A stretch of DNA of 64,000 bases, taken from the NCBI RefSeq assembly GCF_002234615.1, contig NZ_NMQW01000002.1:558001-622000 (forward strand). The letters run 5' to 3'. How positions within the stretch are numbered: position 1 is the stretch's first letter; every line of letters begins with the position of its first letter. The notes under the pieces are model-generated. The model saw nothing but the letters and a program-made list of their open reading frames with translations. It searched no databases and had not been told where the DNA came from. This stretch comes from Paenibacillus rigui. Lineage in GTDB: Bacteria > Bacillota > Bacilli > Paenibacillales > NBRC-103111. A program made the translations under genes and the position numbers. Below, piece after piece: positions 52,369 to 61,111 of this stretch.

Positions 52369-53727
52369 TTACGAATTAGGGTCATCCACGTCATGCTCTT
52401 CCAGGAATTTGATGTCAAAATCGCCTGCTAAAAATTTCTTGTGCTCCAGGAGCTTCAGATGAAATGGAATGGTCGAATGAATGCCTTCAATCGTAAATTC
52501 CGATAGCGCCCGTTTCATCCGTTGGACCGCTTCCTCCCTCGTCTTGCCCCATACGATCAGCTTCGCGATCATGGAGTCATAGTGCGGGGAGATGGTATAT
52601 CCGGGGTAAGCCGCGCTGTCCACCCGAACGCCAAAGCCTCCCGGCGGCAAATAAAATTGAATTTGTCCCGCGGACGGCATGAAGTTACGTGTCGAGTCCT
52701 CGGCATTAATCCGGCACTCAATTGCCCAACCGTCAATCTCCACTTCATCCTGGGTAAAAGAGAGAGGTTCTCCCTCGGCTACGTGAATCATTTCTTTGAT
52801 AATGTCAACACCTGTAATCAATTCGGTTACCGGGTGCTCAACCTGAATTCGAGTGTTCATCTCCATGAAATAAAACTGTCCGTCGGCTCCAAGCAAAAAC
52901 TCCAGGGTGCCTGCGCCGGAATAATTCACAGCTTTGGCTGCACGAACCGCAGCATCCCCCATCCGTTTACGGATATCCGGGGTCAGAATCGGACAAGGCG
53001 CCTCCTCGACCAGCTTCTGGCGTCTGCGCTGTACCGAGCAATCCCGTTCGCCGAGATGGACCACGTTGCCGTGCTTATCGGCTAATATTTGAATTTCAAC
53101 GTGCTTCATGCCCGTTAAATATTTTTCCAAATAAACGCCCGCATTGCCGAATGCTTTTTGCGCTTCCTGCTGGGCGGTAGTAATCTGTTGAATGAGCATT
53201 TCTTCGTCATCCGCAATACGGATCCCTTTACCTCCGCCACCTGCTGTCGCTTTGATGATGACAGGATATCCGATTTCACGTCCGAGACGAATTGCTTCGT
53301 CCATATCCTCAACCAGACCGTCGGAGCCAGGGATAACAGGAACGCCCGCATCCTTCATGGTTTGCTTGGCGACCGACTTGTCACCCATCCGGCTAATAGC
53401 GTCCGGGGACGGTCCGATAAATGTAATGTTGCAGCTTTCGCAAATCTCTGCAAAGTCAGCATTCTCCGCCAAAAATCCGTAGCCCGGATGAATCGCGTCG
53501 GTATCCGTCAGGGTGGCGACGCTCATGATATTGGTCAGGTTCAAGTAACTGTCTTTGGATAGGGTTGGTCCGATGCAGTAGGCCTCGTCCGCCAATCTAA
53601 CATGCAGTGCGTTGCGGTCTGCTTCGGAATATACGGCCACCGTGGAAATGCCCAGCTCGCGGCAGGCGCGAATGATGCGGACAGCGATTTCACCACGGTT
53701 GGCGATTAATACTTTTTGAAACTTCAA
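52369..53727 (-). CDS. accC: Biotin carboxylase subunit of acetyl-CoA carboxylase
   Basis: A 452-residue ATP-grasp enzyme that carboxylates biotin on AccB. It starts [19 protein letters not shown], has the glycine-rich [14 protein letters not shown] loop (about residues 159-172), [19 protein letters not shown] and the catalytic [15 protein letters not shown]. The start is a TTG at 53727 after AGGAGG. A family 2 hairpin sits directly upstream of that site. Confidence 0.97.
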   Translation of the reverse strand: MKFQKVLIANRGEIAVRIIRACRELGISTVAVYSEADRNALHVRLADEAYCIGPTLSKDSYLNLTNIMSVATLTDTDAIHPGYGFLAENADFAEICESCNITFIGPSPDAISRMGDKSVAKQTMKDAGVPVIPGSDGLVEDMDEAIRLGREIGYPVIIKATAGGGGKGIRIADDEEMLIQQITTAQQEAQKAFGNAGVYLEKYLTGMKHVEIQILADKHGNVVHLGERDCSVQRRRQKLVEEAPCPILTPDIRKRMGDAAVRAAKAVNYSGAGTLEFLLGADGQFYFMEMNTRIQVEHPVTELITGVDIIKEMIHVAEGEPLSFTQDEVEIDGWAIECRINAEDSTRNFMPSAGQIQFYLPPGGFGVRVDSAAYPGYTISPHYDSMIAKLIVWGKTREEAVQRMKRALSEFTIEGIHSTIPFHLKLLEHKKFLAGDFDIKFLEEHDVDDPNS

Positions 53728-53741
53728 TGGGTTCTCCTCCT

Positions 53742-53840
53742 GAGAGCTTTTCCGTAGGAAAAGCTTTCTTCGTAAGCGTAATGCTTGAGTTTTGCGAATG
53801 CAAAACTGGCTTCGTAAGCATCTTCTGAGCTTTGCTCGTG
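53742..53840. repeat. SD-proximal hairpin repeats, family 2, accC copy
   Basis: Two units: the palindromes GCTTTTCCGTAGGAAAAGC and GTTTTGCGAATGCAAAAC, each followed by CTTCGTAAGC. They fill most of the accB-accC gap. Arms differ from the nudF units but still pair. Confidence 0.7.
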
Positions 53841-53842
53841 AA

Positions 53843-54334
53843 TTATTCCGGTCTTACAAGGAACAAAGGTTGTCCGTACTCAACAAGCTGGCCGTTTTCT
53901 ACCAGCACTTCAACGATCTCACCTTTGATTTCGGCTTCGATTTCGTTCATCAGTTTCATCGCCTCGATAATGCATACTACCGATTTTTCCTTTACCTTGC
54001 TGCCTTTGGCAACGAATGCCGCAGCACCAGGCGACGGAGCTTCGTAGAACGTACCCACCATTGGGGAAGCGATGGTATGTAGGTTGCTGTCCACAGCCGG
54101 AAGTTTATCTGCTGCAGGAACAGAAGGTGCAGCAGCTTGTACGACAGGAGCTGCTTGCTGTACGGCTGCTTGCGCATATGAGGGTTGAGCAGACACTGAA
54201 GATACAATAACGGACTCCGTTTTATTAGGTTTACGAATAAAAAGGCGGGAGCCTTCGTTTTCAATTTCTAATTCTTGTAAAGAACTTTCGTCGATCAATT
54301 TGATCAATTCTTTAATCTCGCTTAGTTTAAACAC
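53843..54334 (-). CDS. accB: Biotin carboxyl carrier protein
   Basis: A 163-residue protein with an N-terminal helical part, a Pro/Ala-rich linker (residues 60-80) and the C-terminal biotinyl domain with [14 protein letters not shown], whose lysine carries biotin. The start is a GTG at 54334, eight bases after GGAG; an earlier GTG overlaps that site. First gene of accB-accC, with its own promoter and a palindrome at the start of transcription. Confidence 0.95.
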   Translation of the reverse strand: MFKLSEIKELIKLIDESSLQELEIENEGSRLFIRKPNKTESVIVSSVSAQPSYAQAAVQQAAPVVQAAAPSVPAADKLPAVDSNLHTIASPMVGTFYEAPSPGAAAFVAKGSKVKEKSVVCIIEAMKLMNEIEAEIKGEIVEVLVENGQLVEYGQPLFLVRPE

Positions 54335-54360
54335 TAGATTCACTCCTTCAACGATGGTGA

Positions 54361-54381
54361 AACAACGACGTTGTTATTATA
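54361..54381 (-). promoter_or_regulatory. accB promoter -10 with an operator-like palindrome
   Basis: The -10 TATAAT (54376-54381, minus) is followed at once by the perfect inverted repeat AACAACGTCGTTGTT (54361-54375), centred near the expected first transcribed base. It differs from FapR and BirA sites. Confidence 0.5.
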
Positions 54382-54597
54382 ACACAATATTATTTTAATA
54401 AAAGAGTTTCTTCATTCTTTGCTAAGGTGCATTGTTAACGCTTTTTCAATAAAAATGATTCCTTTGTTTCGTCACGAACTTAGTGCATTCCCACAGAGCA
54501 GCATACGACCAGACAAGCACCCAGTTATCAAAGAAAGAATATCATAACTGACCAATGAATAACTTAGATTGTTGAAAAAGTAAACGGAGGTGAAGCC

Positions 54598-55884
54598 ATG
54601 CAAATCCATGTTGTGCAATCTGGTGAGTCGCTTTATCAGCTCTCACGCGTTTATGGAGTTCCCCTTGAGACCATTGCAGCAACGAATGAGGTCCCTGTAA
54701 ATAAGACATTGGTCGTAGGACAGGCATTGGTCATACCTATTACCGGAAGTTATTACTGGGTGCATCCAGGTGATACGATTTATAGTGTTGCACATAAAGT
54801 CGGGACCGATGTGCAAACCCTTGCTGAAGTTAATCATTTGAATCTAAACTACACTTTACCGGTCGGATTGAGGCTTTATGTTCCCCAAAAACCACGCCGT
54901 ACTGCGGAAATCAATGCTTATATCGAGCCTACGGGAAATGAGTTTTCACCCCACCTTATACAATCGGCTAGCGATGCAGCCCCTCATGTAACTTACTTAG
55001 CTCCATTTAGCTTCCGGATCCAGCGGGACGGGTCTTTGCAAGCGCCCCCAATGGATGATCTCTATACCGTTGCAGGTCAACATCACGTCACCTTAATGAT
55101 GGTCGTAACCAATCTGGAAAAAAATCAATTTAGCGCAGAACTTGGCAGCATTATATTAAATAACGAACAACACCAAAATGCTTTACTCGAAAATATACTG
55201 CGTACGGCAAAGCAATTCGATTTTCGGGATATCCATTTTGATATTGAGCATTTACATCCAAAAGATAAGGAAGCCTACAATGCATTCTTACGGAAAGCCT
55301 CAAATGTTATTCATCGGGAAGGATATTTAATGTCCACAGCCTTGGCCCCGAAAACAAGCGCAGCTCAATCAGGGGCATGGTATACTGCCCATGATTATAA
55401 AGCACATGGACAAATTGCTGATTTTGTTATCATTATGACATACGAGTGGGGGTATAGCGGAGGGCCGCCTATGCCGGTGTCTCCCATTGGTCCGGTCAGA
55501 AAAGTACTGGAATATGCCATAACTGAAATGCCTGCCTCCAAAATTATGATGGGCCAAAATTTATACGGGTATGATTGGACACTCCCTTTTGTTCAAGGGG
55601 GACCATTTGCCAGGGCGATAAGCCCCCAGTCGGCTATTGATTTGGCCAGAAGAGAAAACCAAGATATAAAGTATGATTATATTGCACAGGCACCACATTT
55701 TCAGTATCAAGATAATCGTGGAAAACAACACATTGTGTGGTTTGAAGATGCGCGTTCCATTCAGGCAAAGTTTAATCTAGTGAAAGAACTAGGTCTCCGT
55801 GGCATCAGCTACTGGAAACTTGGGCTTCGTTTTCCTCAAAACTGGTTGTTAATTGAAAGCAATTTTGAGGTTGTAAAAAGATAG
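54598..55884 (+). CDS. LysM-GH18 spore cortex/peptidoglycan hydrolase (SleL/YaaH-like)
   Basis: A 428-residue protein with two N-terminal LysM repeats (residues 2-46 and 52-96) that bind peptidoglycan, followed by a GH18 domain. The catalytic segment reads FRDIHFDIEH, keeping the acid glutamate and its preceding aspartate but not the first aspartate of DGxDxDxE. No signal peptide, as in SleL/YaaH proteins that reach the spore from the mother cell. Probably an N-acetylglucosaminidase acting on cortex fragments. GGAGGTG precedes the ATG. Inserted between accB and spoIIIA, not a B. subtilis arrangement. Confidence 0.88.
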   Translation: MQIHVVQSGESLYQLSRVYGVPLETIAATNEVPVNKTLVVGQALVIPITGSYYWVHPGDTIYSVAHKVGTDVQTLAEVNHLNLNYTLPVGLRLYVPQKPRRTAEINAYIEPTGNEFSPHLIQSASDAAPHVTYLAPFSFRIQRDGSLQAPPMDDLYTVAGQHHVTLMMVVTNLEKNQFSAELGSIILNNEQHQNALLENILRTAKQFDFRDIHFDIEHLHPKDKEAYNAFLRKASNVIHREGYLMSTALAPKTSAAQSGAWYTAHDYKAHGQIADFVIIMTYEWGYSGGPPMPVSPIGPVRKVLEYAITEMPASKIMMGQNLYGYDWTLPFVQGGPFARAISPQSAIDLARRENQDIKYDYIAQAPHFQYQDNRGKQHIVWFEDARSIQAKFNLVKELGLRGISYWKLGLRFPQNWLLIESNFEVVKR

Positions 55885-55910
55885 GGGCCCTTAACAAAAA
55901 GGCCCTTTTT
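55884..55910 (+). terminator. Terminator after the LysM-GH18 gene
   Basis: GGGGCC pairs with GGCCC across an A-rich loop and is followed by TTTTT. Confidence 0.7.
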
Positions 55911-55963
55911 GACTACTATGTTGGAAGCCCCATCTGACTAAGGGGTATTATGGTACTTCGACA

Positions 55964-56191
55964 TCACACAACGGCTGTACTGGCACCATCTACAACATCC
56001 GGGTCCAATGTGTTGGTGCTGCTGGCCTGGTTGTTCGAAACGGCACCGAAGGCATCCCCTGGAGAGAACGAAGCGGCTCCACCGTAGTTTTTCGAGGAAC
56101 TTGATAAGTTAATGCAAGCGGTATCGCCGATCTGAATGTTCGAGCCCTGACTTACGCTGTTAATTTTAATATTTCCGACAATTGAAGGCAT
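55964..56191 (-). CDS. GerPA/GerPF-family spore germination protein
   Basis: A 75-residue protein opening MPSIVGNIKINSVSQG and containing STNTLDPDVVDG, both hallmarks of the small GerPA/GerPF coat proteins that let germinants pass the coat. The other five gerP genes are not here, so this is a solitary member. The ATG at 56191 follows AAGGAAGAGG. A mother-cell type promoter with a perfect sigma-E -10 lies about 38 bases upstream. Confidence 0.85.
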   Translation of the reverse strand: MPSIVGNIKINSVSQGSNIQIGDTACINLSSSSKNYGGAASFSPGDAFGAVSNNQASSTNTLDPDVVDGASTAVV

Positions 56192-56228
56192 GGGAGTACC
56201 TCTTCCTTCATATTTGACTTCCTTCTTC

Positions 56229-56256
56229 ATTGTATGGGGATAATCGCCCAAATGTC
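56229..56256 (-). promoter_or_regulatory. Candidate mother-cell promoter (sigma-E/K) of the GerP-like gene
   Basis: Minus strand: -10 CATACAAT (56229-56236), a perfect sigma-E hexamer; the -35 region GACATTT (56250-56256) is a poorer match at a spacing of 13. Confidence 0.42.
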
Positions 56257-56296
56257 ACCCCTATCGCCCGACAGATGCGGTAGGATGATAAATGAA

Positions 56297-56324
56297 ACAA
56301 GAGCCCGGTGCGGACCGGGCTCTT
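56297..56324 (-). terminator. Terminator of the spoIIIA operon
   Basis: Minus strand: AAGAGCCCGGT pairs with ACCGGGCTCTT around a four-base loop; the tail GTTTCATTT is only partly T-rich. Confidence 0.65.
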
Positions 56325-56353
56325 CGCTTTCAAACGATATTCAGCCAACGAGC

Positions 56354-57181
56354 TTAAGGAACATAAGTGACAACAATGCTTTCCGGCCCAACTTTCATTT
56401 CCTGCATCACTTTCTCAACGATGGTTACGGCTTGGCTTTTTTGCAGATTGCTGCTTTGAACGGTAACCTTCCATTTATTGGCGTCCTGCGTAATAATGGC
56501 ATTGGCAAAGTCTTTGGTCAGAGCATCCTCCAGGTTGCTGACCTTCGCTTCCGTATCCTGAATTTTTCTAAGCTCAGCTTCAGCGTTGGCAGCAGCCTCA
56601 GGCGTTTGCTTCGGATCAGCGAGAATGGTCAGCCATTTTTCAGAAAGCTTAGACAAGTCCTCATTGCGCTTCAAGCTCAAGCTGTCGAAGTAGCTTTGTC
56701 CTTGCTTTGCTTGCGTCTGTACTTGCTGGAGCACCTTGGCATCGGCGGCGGAGACGGCACCTGCTGCGGCTGTAGGCTGTGCGGCTTTGGGATCGGACTT
56801 GGCATCGCTTTTGGTGTCAGGCTTGGCATTGGTCGCCTCATCGGCCTTCGCTTTCGAGCCTTCATCTGTTTTCGTGCTGCTTGATTTTTGCTCAGGCTTG
56901 GTGTTGGCTGCAGGCTGCTGCTTCGCATCCGGCGCTGTCGCAGCACCAGTTTTGGCGTCGGTTTTCGTGTCTACAGGCGTTTGCTTGCCGTTCAGGTCGT
57001 TTGTGTTAACAACGATTTCCTTCACGGATGTGCCCGTCTTTGCATCCGATGCATTTTTAACTTCTCCTGTGGAAGAGATTTGCAGGTTGTTTACGTCTTC
57101 CGTAAAGAGATAGTAAGCTGACAGGACTACCATCAGGCTCAGCATGGAAACCAGCCAAATTGTTTGTCTTTTCGCGTTCAT
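56354..57181 (-). CDS. spoIIIAH: Stage III sporulation protein AH
   Basis: A 275-residue protein with one N-terminal membrane segment (residues 8-26) and a C-terminal YscJ/FliF-like ring domain (residues 170-275: YFDSLSLKRNEDLSKLSEKW, NAIITQDANKWKVTV). It pairs with forespore SpoIIQ to form the feeding channel. Between them is an Ala/Lys/Thr/Asp-rich low-complexity linker of about 100 residues, longer than in the B. subtilis protein (218 residues in all). Last gene of spoIIIA. Confidence 0.94.
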   Translation of the reverse strand: MNAKRQTIWLVSMLSLMVVLSAYYLFTEDVNNLQISSTGEVKNASDAKTGTSVKEIVVNTNDLNGKQTPVDTKTDAKTGAATAPDAKQQPAANTKPEQKSSSTKTDEGSKAKADEATNAKPDTKSDAKSDPKAAQPTAAAGAVSAADAKVLQQVQTQAKQGQSYFDSLSLKRNEDLSKLSEKWLTILADPKQTPEAAANAEAELRKIQDTEAKVSNLEDALTKDFANAIITQDANKWKVTVQSSNLQKSQAVTIVEKVMQEMKVGPESIVVTYVP

Positions 57182-57226
57182 TTGTATTCCTCCCTAAGGT
57201 TTTATAAAATTTCATATACTTATGAA

Positions 57227-57862
57227 TTATTGCTTTCGCGGAAGTACCGAGATCCGGTGCGCCGGAACATCCAGCCCACGCTCTACAGCCTCCGTAATCA
57301 TTTTTTTGACCGTTAAATTCTCGGCCCCTGTCGCAACGACGACAACTCCCCTGATTTTCGGTTTAATGGTTTTCAGCACAAGCGGCTGCTTACCGCCCGA
57401 AACCTCGTACAGCACAACCTCTCCATCCCGCGTCACATTCGTAATGTGCCGTGTAGCCCCTTTTTCATCCTTTTCGTTGGTCACCTGCTGCGTTTCCTTC
57501 GAGTTGTGCTCCACCGCAATTTCCTCCGTCGATTCAATCGTGACCAGAACTTCCACATCTCCGACTGCGACGATTTTCGATAAAATCTCTTTGAGCTGCG
57601 ATTCATAAGCATCCTCATAATCTTTAAAGGAGCTTTGCTCTTTATTCGGGCTATTCTTAAATACAGCTTTGGCTGATGGGTCCGGAGAAGCACGCCCTTC
57701 GCTGATGGGATCAACGTCCTTCACTGTAATGAAAGAGTTGAGGATCATAAACGCCGCTCCAACCAAACCCATCAGCAGCAGCCACCGAAACGTCGTCACC
57801 CGCTTCGTGCCGTTCGGGCCCCCGCCTAACCATTTTTCCAGCCATTTCATCATATTTCCCAT
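57227..57862 (-). CDS. spoIIIAG: Stage III sporulation protein AG
   Basis: A 211-residue protein with one membrane segment (FRWLLLMGLVGAAFMILNSFI) and an outer ring-building domain (YESQLKEILSKIVAVGDVEVLVTIESTEE, VVVATGAENLTVKKMITEAVERGLDVPAHRISVLP). It forms a large ring in the intermembrane space of the engulfing cell. The ATG at 57862 follows AAGGAGG. Confidence 0.93.
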   Translation of the reverse strand: MGNMMKWLEKWLGGGPNGTKRVTTFRWLLLMGLVGAAFMILNSFITVKDVDPISEGRASPDPSAKAVFKNSPNKEQSSFKDYEDAYESQLKEILSKIVAVGDVEVLVTIESTEEIAVEHNSKETQQVTNEKDEKGATRHITNVTRDGEVVLYEVSGGKQPLVLKTIKPKIRGVVVVATGAENLTVKKMITEAVERGLDVPAHRISVLPRKQ

Positions 57863-57893
57863 GTGCTCACCTCCTTCACTTGTCAATCCAAAG

Positions 57894-58631
57894 CTACGAT
57901 TTTATTTGGCCGGATATCATATCCACCGTTACCCGATCCAGCGGAACCTGCCATTCTTGCAGTAATAGCATACGAATTTGCGTCTGCTCCTTCTCAAAGC
58001 CGGCTGACGCTGGAGCCCCGGCCGCCTTATCCGTTTCAGCCGCTTTCGATTGCGGCGCGACGCGGATATCAACAGGCTGGATCGGTTTCACTGTCACAGC
58101 GCTCTGCTTGCCCTCTGAGGAAGGAGACGATTTGGCTGGATGCTGCGGAGCCGCCTTTACAAAAACATGGCTTATCACCATCTGGCCCTGGTCATCTTTT
58201 GCCGTTTCAACCTGTATTTGCTGGACTTTTACCCCAGCCTGCTGCTCTATCGTTTTTTTCATGAGTGTACTCATTTGCTGCTGCATCAGCTTCAGGGATT
58301 GCTCTTCCTGTCGATTCTTCAGCTGCTCCGCCTGCTGTTGGATTGTGCTCAGCGGCTGCATGGTCGCTGAATTCGCTTGTTTGGCATCCGATGCGAATAG
58401 ATTCAGCCCGCTCGAGCTGCTTTGACGCATCGCTTTTGCCAGCTGCTCATTTATGGTTCCTTCCTTTTGAAATATGGAAAATAACGGCTGCAGCAGGATT
58501 AATAAAATGAATAGGCCTATAACGGTTTTTACATACCTCTGCATCGTTTGACTGGGCAGCAGGATATCCACAAACGTGGCAAGTAAAATAATGAGAACAA
58601 TCGATTTAAGCCAGCCGCTAAGCCAATCCAA
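57894..58631 (-). CDS. spoIIIAF: Stage III sporulation protein AF
   Basis: A 245-residue protein with two N-terminal membrane segments (residues 10-26 and 34-55) and a soluble C-terminal domain ending EWQVPLDRVTVDMISGQI. Part of the SpoIIIA complex in the mother-cell membrane. The Gln-rich middle (residues 95-130) is coiled-coil-like. The start is a TTG at 58631 after GAGGGGG. Confidence 0.92.
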   Translation of the reverse strand: MDWLSGWLKSIVLIILLATFVDILLPSQTMQRYVKTVIGLFILLILLQPLFSIFQKEGTINEQLAKAMRQSSSSGLNLFASDAKQANSATMQPLSTIQQQAEQLKNRQEEQSLKLMQQQMSTLMKKTIEQQAGVKVQQIQVETAKDDQGQMVISHVFVKAAPQHPAKSSPSSEGKQSAVTVKPIQPVDIRVAPQSKAAETDKAAGAPASAGFEKEQTQIRMLLLQEWQVPLDRVTVDMISGQIKS

Positions 58632-58656
58632 GGTGATCGTCCCCCTCGCTGCCGGT

Positions 58657-59877
58657 TCAACGCATCATGACGGAGAGATTGCCGGCAGTAATTAAGATGG
58701 TGATGGCCAAGAAAAACATCAATCCGACGACCGCCAGGGCGGCAAAAACGTATATCAGGCTTTTTCCTATCGTTTCCAGGCAAGCAATCATCGGATTATC
58801 TCCTAACGGCTGCATAATCGCCGCGGAAATATTGTATATGAAGGCAAGCGCCATTATTTTCAAAGCGGGAAAAGCACACAGCATTAAGATGATTACAACC
58901 CCTACAAGGCCGACCGCATTTTTGACTAACAGCGAGGCCCCGATTACCGTTTCGGAAGCATCGGAGAACATACGCCCGACGACCGGCACGAAATTGCCCG
59001 CAATATATTTGGCCGTTCGGATCGTCACGCCATCCGCCACCGCACTGCTCGCTCCTCGAACGGAAATGACGCCGAGAAACACGGTTACGAAAACGCCGAG
59101 GCAGCCGACACTGATTGTCCGAAGCAGATTGGCAAGCTGTGTCACCTTGTATTTGTCCGACAACGAGCTCACAATATGCAGGACGGCCGAGAAGAAAAGC
59201 AGCGGGAACACGATCAGGTAAATGGCGGTTCCTACGGCATGGATCATAAATACGATCAATGGGTGCATAACAGAGACCGACACCACATTCCCCATACTGG
59301 CGAGCAGCGTCAACAGCAGCGGAATGACGGCTACCATAAAATGAATCATGTCGGAAATCGCCGTCTTCGCATATCCGATAGCAACGCTAAAGCTGTTGAT
59401 CGCCATAATCATGAGCACCATGAAGGTAATGGCGTAAGCAATTTTACTGACTGTATTTTTCTCAAAAGAGCTTTGCAGCGTCTCCAGCAGCATACTGAAC
59501 ATGGTCAAAACGACGATGGAGGCGAGCAGCTTGCCGTTGTACATCAGCTCATGAAAAAAGTAACGGAAGATAGCTGAAAAGATCGAAGACATATCGATTT
59601 GCTTTGTTCCTGTTAAGAGCTCCATCAAAGTCGGCGTTTTGTTATCCGGAAAATAACCGCCGTATTTGTGCATCAGCTGGCTCCAATACTGCTCCACCGG
59701 ATCCATCTGCAGCCTTTCGGCTTGCTCCTTGATCAACTGCTCTACCGGTGTTGAGGCTTCAGCTGCATCGCCGATTGCCGCCCCCGTCCAGCCCGCGAAA
59801 AGCATCAGGACGACGATGAAACGGAGTGCATGCCATCGAGCCGGTATGGATAGTACAGGGAAACCGTTCTGCGTCAT
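58657..59877 (-). CDS. spoIIIAE: Stage III sporulation protein AE
   Basis: A 406-residue multi-pass membrane protein with a signal peptide (residues 1-38), a short extracytoplasmic part and about eight membrane segments (LLASIVVLTMFSMLLETL, VSVMHPLIVFMIHAVGTAIYLIVFPLLFFSAVLHIVSSLSDK). It is the main membrane component of the SpoIIIA channel. The ATG at 59877 has AGGAG nine bases upstream; a TTG three codons earlier touches that site. Confidence 0.94.
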   Translation of the reverse strand: MTQNGFPVLSIPARWHALRFIVVLMLFAGWTGAAIGDAAEASTPVEQLIKEQAERLQMDPVEQYWSQLMHKYGGYFPDNKTPTLMELLTGTKQIDMSSIFSAIFRYFFHELMYNGKLLASIVVLTMFSMLLETLQSSFEKNTVSKIAYAITFMVLMIMAINSFSVAIGYAKTAISDMIHFMVAVIPLLLTLLASMGNVVSVSVMHPLIVFMIHAVGTAIYLIVFPLLFFSAVLHIVSSLSDKYKVTQLANLLRTISVGCLGVFVTVFLGVISVRGASSAVADGVTIRTAKYIAGNFVPVVGRMFSDASETVIGASLLVKNAVGLVGVVIILMLCAFPALKIMALAFIYNISAAIMQPLGDNPMIACLETIGKSLIYVFAALAVVGLMFFLAITILITAGNLSVMMR

Positions 59878-59917
59878 ATGCGTCAACTCCTGGTACTTGA
59901 GACTATGGTGGTGCGAA

Positions 59918-60307
59918 TTACGCTGGAAGCAGCTTCACGACGGTTTCAATGATCACGGACACGATGGGAATGGCCATCACCATAATCAAAATTTTGCCGG
60001 ACAGCTCAATTTTGGAGGCAATGGATTCTTGCCCTGCGTCTCTCACAATTTGTGCGCCAAATTCTGCGATATAGGCAATGCCGATGATTTTAAGAATGGT
60101 TTTGAGAAATATCAGGTTGATGTTCGCTTTCAGCGCCAAGTCCTCTAGCACATGAATGACGGATGTAATTTTACCGATCAGAAACAAAAAGATGGTGATC
60201 CCTGTAAAAGCGGTAAGCAGGAACGCAAACATCGGTTTTTGCTCTTTGACGATGAGCACCAGTATCGTGGCGATTAAGCCAAGACCTACGATTTGTACGA
60301 TCTCCAA
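59918..60307 (-). CDS. spoIIIAD: Stage III sporulation protein AD
   Basis: A 129-residue protein with about four membrane segments (IVGLGLIATILVLIVKEQKP, FAFLLTAFTGITIFLFLIGKI). A FliQ-like small subunit of the channel. TTG start at 60307 after AGGTGAAGCG. Confidence 0.92.
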   Translation of the reverse strand: MEIVQIVGLGLIATILVLIVKEQKPMFAFLLTAFTGITIFLFLIGKITSVIHVLEDLALKANINLIFLKTILKIIGIAYIAEFGAQIVRDAGQESIASKIELSGKILIMVMAIPIVSVIIETVVKLLPA

Positions 60308-60323
60308 GACGCTTCACCTACAT

Positions 60324-60527
60324 CTACTGGAATAAAAAGATGGTTTTGATTTCCTTGAACAAGCTGTCTAAGAGGTTAACGACCATAAACAACACGACGA
60401 CAAAACCGATGACCGTCACCCAATGCGCCATATCCTCTTTTCCCATCTGCTTCAGGACGGTATGTATCATCGCGATAATGATCCCGATGCCGGCAATCTG
60501 AAATATCGCGTTCACATCTACGTTCAT
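60324..60527 (-). CDS. spoIIIAC: Stage III sporulation protein AC
   Basis: A 67-residue protein with two membrane segments (FQIAGIGIIIAMIHTVLKQMG, VTVIGFVVVLFMVVNLLDSLF). Small channel subunit next to SpoIIIAD. The ATG at 60527 follows GAGGTGCAACGA; upstream in-frame starts lack a site. Confidence 0.92.
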   Translation of the reverse strand: MNVDVNAIFQIAGIGIIIAMIHTVLKQMGKEDMAHWVTVIGFVVVLFMVVNLLDSLFKEIKTIFLFQ

Positions 60528-60592
60528 TCGTTGCACCTCACCTCTAGCCTTTAACTTTCCTTCATTAAACAAGTCCCTTAGCCGATGCCTTA

Positions 60593-61111
60593 CTAGTACA
60601 TGAGGATGACCAGGAGAGCCCCCATCAACAGCCCCAAGCTACGCCACATACTCTCGTACCGCTTGCGTTCTTCAAGCGCACCATCCATTTCACCCTGAAG
60701 CTGCTGGATAGCCAAGCGGAGGTGCTTCACTTGGTCGGTGCTATCCGATAAACCGAGGGTGAAGCCGAGCTGACTTACAATGTCCTGCTCGCCTTTTTTC
60801 AAAGATGTCCGATGCCATTGCTGCTGAATTACTTCCTGCCAAATGTGCTGGACCGAACGCCCCTCGCTTTCCCCCAGCTCCTCGGCCACGCGGCGGAACA
60901 GATAATTCAACGGTGCCGGGCAGGCATTGGCCACCTTAATAAGTGCTTGTTGCAAAGGAGTGAAGCCATAGGTAATTTCAGTTTCGAGCCTCTGAAAGGA
61001 TCGAATCAGATCTGCTATTTGCTTCGGCCGACGGGCAAACTGCTGTGCCTGATAAAAGCCGAATAAGGTGAAGGCGATAAGGATCAGCATCGCTCCAAGC
61101 AGCTTTAGCAT
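60593..61111 (-). CDS. spoIIIAB: Stage III sporulation protein AB
   Basis: A 172-residue protein with membrane segments at both ends (LGAMLILIAFTLFGFYQA and SLGLLMGALLVILMY) and a helical soluble middle related to GspF-type proteins. It overlaps the spoIIIAA end by seven bases. Confidence 0.93.
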   Translation of the reverse strand: MLKLLGAMLILIAFTLFGFYQAQQFARRPKQIADLIRSFQRLETEITYGFTPLQQALIKVANACPAPLNYLFRRVAEELGESEGRSVQHIWQEVIQQQWHRTSLKKGEQDIVSQLGFTLGLSDSTDQVKHLRLAIQQLQGEMDGALEERKRYESMWRSLGLLMGALLVILMY

